This document shows positions 1 through 6,279 of a stretch of 47,744 bases of DNA, in pieces. A program made the translations under genes and the position numbers. The notes below the pieces were generated by a model, which did no database searches, was not told the DNA's origin, and was given only the letters and a program-made list of their open reading frames with translations. Origin of the DNA: an uncultured Clostridia bacterium (GTDB taxonomy: Bacteria > Bacillota > Clostridia > Oscillospirales > Acutalibacteraceae); assembly GCA_947176035.1 (NCBI GenBank), contig CAMWPJ010000002.1, positions 1 to 47,744 of the forward strand. The letters are read 5' to 3'. How positions within the stretch are numbered: position 1 is the stretch's first letter; each line of letters starts with the position of its first letter.

Positions 1-2
1 GT

Positions 3-260
3 TCACGTTGTGACTACAACGATGTTCAGACTAAGGTTCTTGAGAAGCTTGGTCATGACCTCACAACAAACACTGTAACAACTCCTGCTACATGTGAAGC
101 TGACGGTTCAGAAGTAACAACAACAACATGCTCACGTTGTGACTACAATGATGTTCAGACTAAGGTTCTTGAGAAGCTTGGTCACGATCTCACAACAAAC
201 ACTGTAACAGTTGAAGCAACATATGATGCTGATGGTTCTGTTACAACAACAACAACATGC
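3..260 (+). repeat. Two tandem 129-bp coding repeats
   Basis: Units 3-131 and 132-260 are almost identical over the first ~75 bp and diverge towards their 3' ends; a third partial unit begins at 261. The period is exactly 43 codons and carries one CxxC motif per unit. The array runs off the left edge, so the copy number is unknown. Near identity suggests recent duplication or gene conversion. Confidence 0.9.
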
Positions 261-1337
261 TCACGTTGTGATTACCTTGACGAGGATGTTCAGGTACTTC
301 CAATGCTTGTTGGTATTCAGGTAACAGTTGCTAATGCAGCTCTTGGTACAGCAACAGTTAACGGCAAGGCAGTAGAGGATGAGGCTGTAACAGCTAACTG
401 TGCTCCTAACTCAGACGTTGTTCTTACAGCAACACCTGTAGATGGTGCTGTATTCGTTGGTTGGAACGTAGATGGCAAGCTTATATCAACAGCTGCTACC
501 GTAACAGTTAAGGCTCTCGCTGATATCACATATGTTCCTGTATTCCAGAACGCTGCTGATACATTCACAGTTGTATTTGTTGACAGATATGGCAACATCT
601 TTGCTACTCAGAATGTAACAAGTGGTGCTGAGATTGATCTTGATGCAGTTCAGGCTCCTGCAATTGCAGGTTATACCTTTGTTGGTTGGTCAGTAGAAGA
701 TGTAACAACTATTACTGGTGCAACAACAATTCAGGCAGTATATGAGAAGAACGAGACAGCTGGCTACACAGTAACAGCTGCTGGTTGCTCAATCACTGCT
801 GGTTCAGAGGCAGTTGCTGATGTACTTACAGGTGTTGAATACGATACACTTGTAACAGTAACAGCTGAGGGTGCAAAGGCTTGGACAATCAACGGCGCTA
901 CAGTTGCTTACGGTGAGTCTTACACATTCTATGTAGGTTCAGACGTAACAGTAGTTCCTGTATTTGATGACGTAACAACAGTTAAACCTCAGGTTGCAGC
1001 TGTAGACGTATCAAAGGTAGTTGTAGGCGATAAGACAAAGGCTTCATTCCTTGCAACTCGTACAATGACAGCTGATTGCACATATGTAAATGCTGGTTTC
1101 GTATATGGTAAGAACCTTGCTGATAACAACATCACTCTTGCTGATGTTAAGGCTGGTTCAGCTGTTAAGGCTTACTATTGCGCAACAAATGCTGAGCAGT
1201 TTGCACTTACAGTAGGTAGTGCAGATGGCACAGGCGTATTAACTGCAAGAGCATTCCTTGCTTATGTTGACGCTAACGGTGCAACTCAGGTTGTTTATGC
1301 TGAGCCTCAGACATTCGATTATGCTACTATGGCTTAA
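3..1337 (+). CDS. C-terminal part of a large repeat-containing surface protein (5'-truncated by the window edge)
   Basis: The reading frame is open from base 3, so the start lies outside the window; 444 residues are visible. The first 86 residues are two nearly identical 43-residue repeats, each with a Ser-Arg-Cys-Asp-Tyr (CxxC) motif and a Leu-Gly-His motif, followed by the start of a third. Residues ~106-265 contain three beta-rich modules with GWxxxG or GYTFVGW-type motifs. The middle one resembles the Listeria-Bacteroides B-repeat (Flg_new) family of secreted adhesins. A C-terminal domain with an NAGFVYGKN motif ends in a plain tail without LPXTG anchor or transmembrane helix. Secretion is inferred, since the signal peptide is off-window. 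Thr codons are strikingly biased to ACA. A 38-aa gene follows after 21 bp and probably shares the transcript. Ligand or function unknown. Confidence 0.85.
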   Translation, partial: SRCDYNDVQTKVLEKLGHDLTTNTVTTPATCEADGSEVTTTTCSRCDYNDVQTKVLEKLGHDLTTNTVTVEATYDADGSVTTTTTCSRCDYLDEDVQVLPMLVGIQVTVANAALGTATVNGKAVEDEAVTANCAPNSDVVLTATPVDGAVFVGWNVDGKLISTAATVTVKALADITYVPVFQNAADTFTVVFVDRYGNIFATQNVTSGAEIDLDAVQAPAIAGYTFVGWSVEDVTTITGATTIQAVYEKNETAGYTVTAAGCSITAGSEAVADVLTGVEYDTLVTVTAEGAKAWTINGATVAYGESYTFYVGSDVTVVPVFDDVTTVKPQVAAVDVSKVVVGDKTKASFLATRTMTADCTYVNAGFVYGKNLADNNITLADVKAGSAVKAYYCATNAEQFALTVGSADGTGVLTARAFLAYVDANGATQVVYAEPQTFDYATMA

Positions 1338-1358
1338 TCTATAAAGGAGGACTAAGTA

Positions 1359-1475
1359 ATGAAAGAAATGTATACAAAGCCTGTTTCACAGGTTGAAGAG
1401 TTCCAGGCAATGGATGTTATGACAACATCTGGCTGGACCGGCGGCATCGAACAAGGCGATGGCGGCGAGCTCTAA
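1359..1475 (+). CDS. 38-aa peptide with KPxxxxxEFxxxDVMTTSG motif, unknown function
   Basis: An ATG at 1359 follows a strong AAAGGAGG ribosome site (1343-1350) with 8 bp spacing, and the frame ends in TAA just before a terminator. The peptide has a charged N-terminal half (YTKPVSQVEEF), a middle DVMTTSG motif and a Gly-rich acidic tail (GWTGG, GDGGEL). It has no hydrophobic segment. From memory, short proteins of the form KPxxEVxEFxxxDVITTSG recur in gut Clostridia genomes, often near exported proteins, but I know no assigned function. A leader-plus-core layout resembling a ribosomally made peptide precursor is possible, yet no modification enzyme is visible. The gene appears cotranscribed with the surface protein. 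Confidence 0.75.
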   Translation: MKEMYTKPVSQVEEFQAMDVMTTSGWTGGIEQGDGGEL

Positions 1476-1485
1476 AAAATAAGGG

Positions 1486-1516
1486 GAGAGGCAGTCGAAA
1501 GACTGCCTCTCTTTTT
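1486..1516 (+). terminator. Rho-independent terminator after the 38-aa gene
   Basis: An 11-bp perfect stem (1486-1496 with 1501-1511) with a GAAA loop is followed by five T. It closes the surface protein/small peptide transcript. Confidence 0.93.
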
Positions 1517-1542
1517 GTATTTACTAATTTATCTGATAAATC

Positions 1543-1589
1543 AAAACAATAAACCTCCGCTATAATTCATAGCGGAGGTTTATTGTTTT
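1543..1589. terminator. Bidirectional terminator, 21-bp perfect inverted repeat
   Basis: Bases 1543-1563 and 1569-1589 are perfect reverse complements around an AATTC loop, with A- and T-rich outer ends. It overlaps the stop codon of the leftward LCP gene and probably terminates it. Confidence 0.9.
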
Positions 1590-2946
1590 ATTCTGCTGTA
1601 TCGTCTGCCTTTATATCTGACGAGCTTTTGTTATAAATATAATCTATCAGCATATCCTTATTTTCCTGTGTGTCAATGCTGATTACACTGTTACCCTTGA
1701 TTGTTGCGTAGCTCCATGTTCCCTCAAACGGCACTTTTGCTTGGTGAAAATCACCTGTTATACAAGTCGCTGCCTGCATTGCTAATTTAACAAGCTCACC
1801 CTTGCCCAAATCTGTTTCAATATATGGTGCAGAGTTGAAAGCCATTTTATATAGCTTGAACGGATTAGAATGCTTTGCACTTGTCAGTATAGCGTTCATA
1901 ACGGTTCTTTGTCTCTCGGTTCTTACAAAGTCAGTATCAATCTTTCTTATCCTGCAATATGCGAGTGCCTGTTCACCTGATAGCTTATATTTTCCTGATT
2001 CCAGTGTTACATAGTCATATCGATACGGGTTATTCGTAACCTCATTCGCCTCTGCTTCAGTTACATCAACCTCAACACCGCCAAGACTGTCAACAAGCAC
2101 CTTGAACATTTCAAAATCAACCACAGCATAGCCGTCAATATCTATTCCGAAATTGTACTCGATTGCATCCACAACACCGCTGTAACCGCCTGATGAGCAG
2201 GCTGCATTCAGTCGCTGTTCATAGCCGAGGGAGGGGATATATACCCATGTGTCACGCAAAAACGATATCATCTTTATGCAGTGATGCTTCATATCAAGTG
2301 ATATCAGCATCATTGTGTCAGAACGTGTTTGGTCGCCTTCCTCACCGGCACGTGCATCAACACCGAGCAGCAAAATATTTTTAACCATTCCACTGCTTTG
2401 CAGTGAGCCGGCAGAGACAGACGTGTTTTCGCTTTTATCATTATAATTGACTCTGCCCATAACCACCGACACACTGCCCACTATTATGAGTATAAGCACT
2501 AATATAAACAGCAGTATTTGCTTGCCAATGGATATTTTAGGCATCTTGCCTTTTACAGATTTTTTACCGTTATCAGACTGACTGCTATTTCGGCTTCTTT
2601 GAGGCTTGTCCGATTTTGTTGTCTGCCTTTTAGGCGGTTTGCTTGGTGTTCTGTCAAAATCGTTTGCACTCTCACTTACAAAATGCTGCGGAATATTATT
2701 GCTTCTTGGTTGGGTGTAATAATTATTCGGTATTGGATTATAATTATCATTATCATCAAAATCATTACACGGATTTATTCCACCCTGATTATCCTTCATA
2801 GGGCTATTATTGCGCTGTCGGTCATTGAAGTTTAAATCAATAGGACTGTAGCCGTAATAATTTTCGTTAATCGGTACTGTTCTGTCGAGATCATTATTTC
2901 TATTTCGTTTTTCAGGGTTAAAGCCATTGTTTTCAAAACGCGGCAT
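1588..2946 (-). CDS. LytR-CpsA-Psr (LCP) family cell-wall glycopolymer ligase
   Basis: A 452-aa protein that likely transfers lipid-linked teichoic acid or polysaccharide to peptidoglycan on the outer membrane face. Residues 1-140 are a cytoplasmic, Asn/Gln- and charge-rich low-complexity region, followed by one transmembrane helix at ~143-163. The LCP domain (~185-420) shows NILLLGVDAR, RSDTMMLIS, SFLRDTWVYIP, a conserved GGVEVDV and RTERQR, including the Arg/Asp residues expected to bind pyrophosphate. I chose the ATG at 2946 over one 30 bp upstream because GAAGGTG lies 6 bp before it. The gene is divergent from rnpB and has its own promoter. The long N-terminal tail is unusual, since most LCP proteins have a short cytoplasmic part. 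Confidence 0.9.
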   Translation of the reverse strand: MPRFENNGFNPEKRNRNNDLDRTVPINENYYGYSPIDLNFNDRQRNNSPMKDNQGGINPCNDFDDNDNYNPIPNNYYTQPRSNNIPQHFVSESANDFDRTPSKPPKRQTTKSDKPQRSRNSSQSDNGKKSVKGKMPKISIGKQILLFILVLILIIVGSVSVVMGRVNYNDKSENTSVSAGSLQSSGMVKNILLLGVDARAGEEGDQTRSDTMMLISLDMKHHCIKMISFLRDTWVYIPSLGYEQRLNAACSSGGYSGVVDAIEYNFGIDIDGYAVVDFEMFKVLVDSLGGVEVDVTEAEANEVTNNPYRYDYVTLESGKYKLSGEQALAYCRIRKIDTDFVRTERQRTVMNAILTSAKHSNPFKLYKMAFNSAPYIETDLGKGELVKLAMQAATCITGDFHQAKVPFEGTWSYATIKGNSVISIDTQENKDMLIDYIYNKSSSDIKADDTAE

Positions 2947-3008
2947 ATTATCACCTTCAGTTATTAGTATTGCCATACCTGAAAAATTTTTTCTCAGGTT
3001 TCTAACCT

Positions 3009-3037
3009 ATCTTACCTCATATTATTATGAATTTCAA
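3009..3037 (-). promoter_or_regulatory. Sigma-A-type promoter of the LCP gene
   Basis: On the minus strand TTGAAA (3037-3032) and TAAGAT (3014-3009) are 17 bp apart, about 60 bp before the LCP start codon. Confidence 0.6.
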
Positions 3038-3057
3038 CTAACAATTTGTAAATTATG

Positions 3058-3086
3058 TTGACATTGAAAGTTAAGTTTAATAAAAT
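3058..3086 (+). promoter_or_regulatory. rnpB promoter
   Basis: A perfect TTGACA (3058-3063) is separated by 17 bp from TAAAAT (3081-3086). The predicted start, 7 bp downstream, coincides with the first base of the P1 helix of RNase P RNA at 3093. Confidence 0.85.
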
Positions 3087-3092
3087 ATATAT

Positions 3093-3426
3093 GCGAGTTG
3101 ACTTGGCAATCGCGTGCTGCATTTGCAGTATGAGGAAAGTCCGAGCAGCACAGAGCAGGATGACGGCTAACGGCCGCCGAGGGTGACCTTAGGGAAAGTG
3201 CAACAGAAATAAACCGCCTTGCTTGCAAGGTAAGGATGGAAAGGCGAGGTAAGAGCTCACCGAGCGGGTGGAGACATCCGCTGCCATGTAAACCCCATCC
3301 GCTGCAACATCGACTAAAGGGTTGTTTGCTCGACACATAACTTTGAAGGATGGCTGGAGCGTAAAAGCAATTTTACGTCGAGATAGATGATTGTCCACGA
3401 CAGAACTCGGCTTACTGTCAACTCGC
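3093..3426 (+). ncRNA. rnpB: RNase P RNA, bacterial class A type
   Basis: Catalytic RNA that removes 5' leaders from pre-tRNAs with protein RnpA. The P1 helix is seen as complementary 10-mers at 3093-3102 (GCGAGTTGAC) and 3417-3426. Hallmark conserved stretches are present: GAGGAAAGTCCGAGC near 3131, CACAGAGCAGGATG, GAGGGTGACC, GGGAAAGTGCAACAGAAA near 3193, AAACCGCC and, near the end, the ACAGAACTCGGCTTA block. About 334 nt is normal for the family. P1 plus TTTT at 3427 probably terminates it. Confidence 0.96.
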
Positions 3427-3431
3427 TTTTA

Positions 3432-3657
3432 GAGTGCGATAAATCACTTATAACCGCACACAAGACAATAAACGCAAATAATCTGTCGCAATAAAATTTA
3501 CAGATAATTTGTGAATTGCCCGTATGAACTATTTAGAACATTTACAGGCATTGAGCCTGCAAATGTTTTGTGTGCTTTTCGCTTTTTGTTCGGGGGCAGT
3601 ACCATTGTACAGCTCCCGCTCACAAAAAACAAAATTTTGAGTAATTTCTCACCCTCT
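3432..3657 (+). ncRNA. Candidate structured RNA element, copy A
   Basis: This fills most of the gap between rnpB and the aldolase gene. Copies B and C share its architecture. (1) Stem GTGCG/CGCAC (3434-3438, 3455-3459) closes a loop containing ATAAAT and AACC. (2) After an A/T-rich stretch, hairpin 3537-3567 has loop ATTGA. (3) A GTGTGCTTTTC linker follows. (4) A long stem-loop at 3583-3628 is built from TTTTTGT/ACAAAAA, CGGGGGC/GCTCCCG and GTAC-CATT-GTAC. (5) A 3' tail contains TAATTTCTCACCCTCT. No ORF is supported inside. It starts 5 nt after rnpB. Function unknown; RNA versus palindromic DNA repeat is not settled. Confidence 0.6.
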
Positions 3658-3690
3658 AAATATATTTTTCAATTTTAAAGGGGTATAAAA

Positions 3691-4533
3691 ATGCTTGTTA
3701 ATATGCGTGACCTTCTTGCAGATGCGCAGGAGGGCAATTATGCGGTCGGCTCTTTTTCCGTTGCTAATATGGAAATGGTTTTGGGTGTACTCAAGGCAGC
3801 TAAGGAACTGAAAGCACCCGTTATTTTGCAGATTGCCGAGGTCAGATTAAAACAAAGTCCGCTTGAGATAATCGGTCCGTTAATGGTTGCTGCGGCCGAG
3901 GCTGCAGACACACCTGTTGCCGTTCATTTTGACCACGGAAAAACTTTGGAAAAAATCGGTCAGGCTCTTGATTTGGGTTTCACATCTGTTATGTTTGATG
4001 GTTCACACCTTGAGCTTGATGAAAATATTGCTATGACCAAAAAGGTTATGGAAATGGCACAGGATTACGATGCGGCTGTTGAGGCTGAAATCGGCTGTGT
4101 CGGCGGGTCAGAGGATGGCTCAGAGGATATTGCAATAAACTGCACCAAGCTTGAGGATGCGGTTCGTTTTGAGACTGAGACAAATGTGGATGCACTTGCA
4201 ATCGCAATCGGTAATGCACACGGGAATTATAAGAGCACACCAAAGCTCAGATTTGATATTCTTGAAGAGGTTGAAAAAAATACCGATGTACCGCTTGTTC
4301 TTCACGGCGGGACAGGCATTACTCCTGATGATTTTGTTAAGTGTTCACACACCGGAATAAAGAAAATAAATATTGCTACAGCTACCTTTGATATGGTTGA
4401 AAACACGGTTCATAAGTGCTATAATGATGGCGGTATTAATGGTTATTATGACCTTCAGGCTGCTGAGGTTGAGGGTGCTTATCAGAATGCGAAAAAGCAC
4501 ATTTTAATTTTCGGTACAGACAACAAGGCATAA
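3691..4533 (+). CDS. iolJ: Class II ketose-bisphosphate aldolase, likely IolJ type
   Basis: A 280-aa zinc-dependent aldolase. Zinc-site and substrate motifs are visible: AVHFDHG (~80), EAEIGCVGG (~132), GNAHGNY (~177), VLHGGTG (~205) and NIATATFD (~229). Family members cleave fructose-1,6-bisphosphate, tagatose-bisphosphate or 6-phospho-5-dehydro-2-deoxygluconate. The choice of IolJ rests on the next gene, an IolC-type kinase that would make the latter substrate. If that pairing is misleading the gene is simply fba. The start has AAAGGGG 6 bp upstream. No clear promoter is seen between element copy A and the start. Confidence 0.85.
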   Translation: MLVNMRDLLADAQEGNYAVGSFSVANMEMVLGVLKAAKELKAPVILQIAEVRLKQSPLEIIGPLMVAAAEAADTPVAVHFDHGKTLEKIGQALDLGFTSVMFDGSHLELDENIAMTKKVMEMAQDYDAAVEAEIGCVGGSEDGSEDIAINCTKLEDAVRFETETNVDALAIAIGNAHGNYKSTPKLRFDILEEVEKNTDVPLVLHGGTGITPDDFVKCSHTGIKKINIATATFDMVENTVHKCYNDGGINGYYDLQAAEVEGAYQNAKKHILIFGTDNKA

Positions 4534-4602
4534 GCGAGAAAGATGAAAATTATTTTAGCTTTCAATCAGTAATCACATAAATATATTTAAGAGGTAAAAA
4601 TT

Positions 4603-5619
4603 ATGAAGTATGTAGAATTTGATATGTCAAAGCCGCTTGATTTTATTCCAATCGGCAGAATTGCGATTGACTTTAACCCCACAGATATGTATATGCCGCT
4701 TAGTCAGTCATCAAATTTCAATAAATATGTAGGCGGCTCACCTGCAAATATTGCTGTTGGTCTTGCAAGACTTGGCTGCAAGGTTGGATTCTGCGGCTGT
4801 GTGAGCAATGACCAGTTCGGTGATTTCGTTGTTGACTATTTTGATAAAGAGGGAATTGACACAAGCCAGATTACAAGGGCTAAAAATGGTGAATGCTTAG
4901 GTCTTACATTTACTGAGATTCTTTCAAAGGAAAAGTCATCAATTCTTATGTATCGTGACAATGTTGCAGATTTCTGCATGGCTCCTGAAGATATTAAGGA
5001 GGAATATATTGCATCTGCTAAGGCAATTGTTATCAGTGGTACAGCACTTGCAAAGTCTCCTTCACGTGAGGCTTGTCTTAAGGCAATGATGCTTGCTAAA
5101 AAGAATAATGTAAGAATTATTTTTGATATTGATTACCGTGAATATACATGGACCTCAAAGGATGAAATTGCTGTTTACTACAGCCTTGTTGCTCAGAATG
5201 CAGATATCATTATGGGTTCAAGAGAGGAATTTGACCTTACAGAAGGTATTGTAGGTGTTAAGGCGTCTGATCCTGAGTCTGCAAAGTATTGGCAGTCCTT
5301 TGGTGCTGCAATTTGTGTAATTAAGCACGGCAAAGAGGGTTCAACTGCCTATACAAATGATGGTAAGTTCTATTCAATCAAGCCTTTCCCTGCTGTAAAG
5401 CTTAAGGGCTTTGGCGGCGGCGACGGCTATGGCTCATCCTTCCTTTACAGCCTTTTACAGGGTAAGGAGATTATTGAGTGCCTTGAGTTCGGCTCAGCAT
5501 CAGCATCAATCCTTATTTCTGCGCATTCCTGTTCAGATGCAATGCCGTCTGCAAAGCAGGTTGAAGAATTTATCCGTAAGAGCAAGGAAGAATACGGCGA
5601 AATGGTAGCACGTGTTTAA
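4603..5619 (+). CDS. iolC: PfkB-family sugar kinase, probable 5-dehydro-2-deoxygluconokinase
   Basis: A 338-aa ribokinase-fold kinase expected to phosphorylate 5-dehydro-2-deoxygluconate in myo-inositol breakdown. It opens with the IolC-like FIPIGRIAIDFNP, then KYVGGSPANIAVGLARLG (PfkB signature 1, ~42-59). The C-terminal signature GFGGGDGYGSSF (~270) keeps the catalytic Asp of the GxGD motif. It follows the aldolase by 69 bp and is closed by a strong terminator, so the two form an operon. The remaining iol genes (iolB, iolD, iolE, iolG) are not in the window. Confidence 0.82.
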   Translation: MKYVEFDMSKPLDFIPIGRIAIDFNPTDMYMPLSQSSNFNKYVGGSPANIAVGLARLGCKVGFCGCVSNDQFGDFVVDYFDKEGIDTSQITRAKNGECLGLTFTEILSKEKSSILMYRDNVADFCMAPEDIKEEYIASAKAIVISGTALAKSPSREACLKAMMLAKKNNVRIIFDIDYREYTWTSKDEIAVYYSLVAQNADIIMGSREEFDLTEGIVGVKASDPESAKYWQSFGAAICVIKHGKEGSTAYTNDGKFYSIKPFPAVKLKGFGGGDGYGSSFLYSLLQGKEIIECLEFGSASASILISAHSCSDAMPSAKQVEEFIRKSKEEYGEMVARV

Positions 5620-5643
5620 GTGCGTTGTGAATGTGAATAAATA

Positions 5644-5684
5644 AAAAAAGGTCTGTTTCAAGCTTATTGAAACAGACCTTTTTT
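5644..5684 (+). terminator. Terminator after iolC
   Basis: An A-tract/GGTCTGTTTCA stem pairs with TGAAACAGACC plus T6 around a 7-nt loop. Its symmetric A/T tracts could stop transcription both ways. Confidence 0.92.
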
Positions 5685-5722
5685 GCGGCGATAATGGAAC
5701 TGTGCGATTACAGAAAAATTAT

Positions 5723-5774
5723 AGCATTCAAACGAATGCTCGGCAAGCACTTCTTTGAATGCTTAGTGTATAAT
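5723..5774 (+). promoter_or_regulatory. Promoter with repeated AGCATTC/GAATGCT operator-like sites
   Basis: An inverted repeat AGCATTC (5723-5729) / GAATGCT (5734-5740) and a third GAATGCT (5757-5763) lie just before a TATAAT (5769-5774). The third copy falls between the -35 and -10 positions, as expected for repression. The nearby XRE protein is the obvious candidate binder (inference). Confidence 0.5.
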
Positions 5775-5794
5775 CTGTATAAGGTGGGATATAT

Positions 5795-6019
5795 ATGTAT
5801 TATATAAACAGACTGAAGGATTTGAGAGAAGATAAGGATTTAAAGCAGGCTGAAATTGCAGTTGTGCTGAATAGGACCAGACAGCAATACCAATTGTATG
5901 AAAGCGGAAAAAGAAAATTACCTATAGAAAAATTAATTATTTTATGCAAATTTTATAATGTGTCTGCTGACTATATTTTAGGATTAATCACTGAGCCAAG
6001 GGAATTATGTGAAAAATAA
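5795..6019 (+). CDS. Small XRE-family HTH regulator
   Basis: A 74-aa protein consisting of one Cro/CI-type helix-turn-helix domain. Helices 2-3 are read as KQAEIAVVLNRTRQQYQLYESGKRKLP (~19-45 region), followed by KLIILCKFYNVSADYILGL, typical of the family. No effector domain is present. AAGGTGG lies 7-8 bp before the ATG. It is a single-gene unit between the iolC terminator and the riboswitch-controlled ATPase. Autoregulation through the repeats upstream is likely but inferred. Confidence 0.85.
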   Translation: MYYINRLKDLREDKDLKQAEIAVVLNRTRQQYQLYESGKRKLPIEKLIILCKFYNVSADYILGLITEPRELCEK

Positions 6020-6045
6020 TAGACGATTGCCTATTTGTTTGTTCG

Positions 6046-6074
6046 TTGACTTTTTTACCAAAATGTGGTATAAT
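6046..6074 (+). promoter_or_regulatory. Promoter of the riboswitch-ATPase transcript
   Basis: TTGACT (6046-6051), a 17-bp spacer and a perfect TATAAT (6069-6074) preceded by TGG (extended -10). The predicted start is about 6081, right at the riboswitch 5' end. Confidence 0.85.
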
Positions 6075-6080
6075 ACAGGC

Positions 6081-6208
6081 AGTTCGAGGGAGTAGTTCCA
6101 CGCAGATATTACATAGCGTGAATTAAATCAACAGCATGCTGATTTCAGCTGGTTTAATTTTTAAAGAATGAGACTCGTACATAGTGGGAAAACTATGTAC
6201 GGGTTTTT
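6081..6208 (+). promoter_or_regulatory. yybP-ykoY-type (Mn2+) riboswitch with terminator expression platform
   Basis: The leader has the family hallmarks GGGAGTAG (6088-6095), an ATCAACAGC...GCTG central hairpin and AATGAGAC (~6167-6174). P1 is CGAG (6085-6088) with CTCG (6174-6177). The same CTCG is the foot of a 12-bp terminator stem (6174-6185 with 6192-6203) followed by T5. P1 and terminator are therefore mutually exclusive. Metal-stabilised P1 would allow read-through into the ATPase gene, the ON logic known for Lactococcus members of this family. The family often precedes P-type ATPase genes. Family assignment is by eye. Confidence 0.75.
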
Positions 6209-6279
6209 ATTTTTTATAACGCATATATATTGAGCAAAAGAATACTCTTGGTTTAATTATTCTTAAAAGGAGAATTGCG

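Noticed and set aside
3034-3398. Open frames on the minus strand across 3034-3398
   Set aside because: They lie antisense to RNase P RNA, have no ribosome site and low-complexity composition; they are chance frames over a conserved RNA gene.
3540-3660. Reading element copies A and C as a CRISPR fragment or insertion sequence end
   Set aside because: No regular spacers, no cas or transposase genes, and stems differ in sequence between copies, unlike CRISPR or recent transposon repeats.
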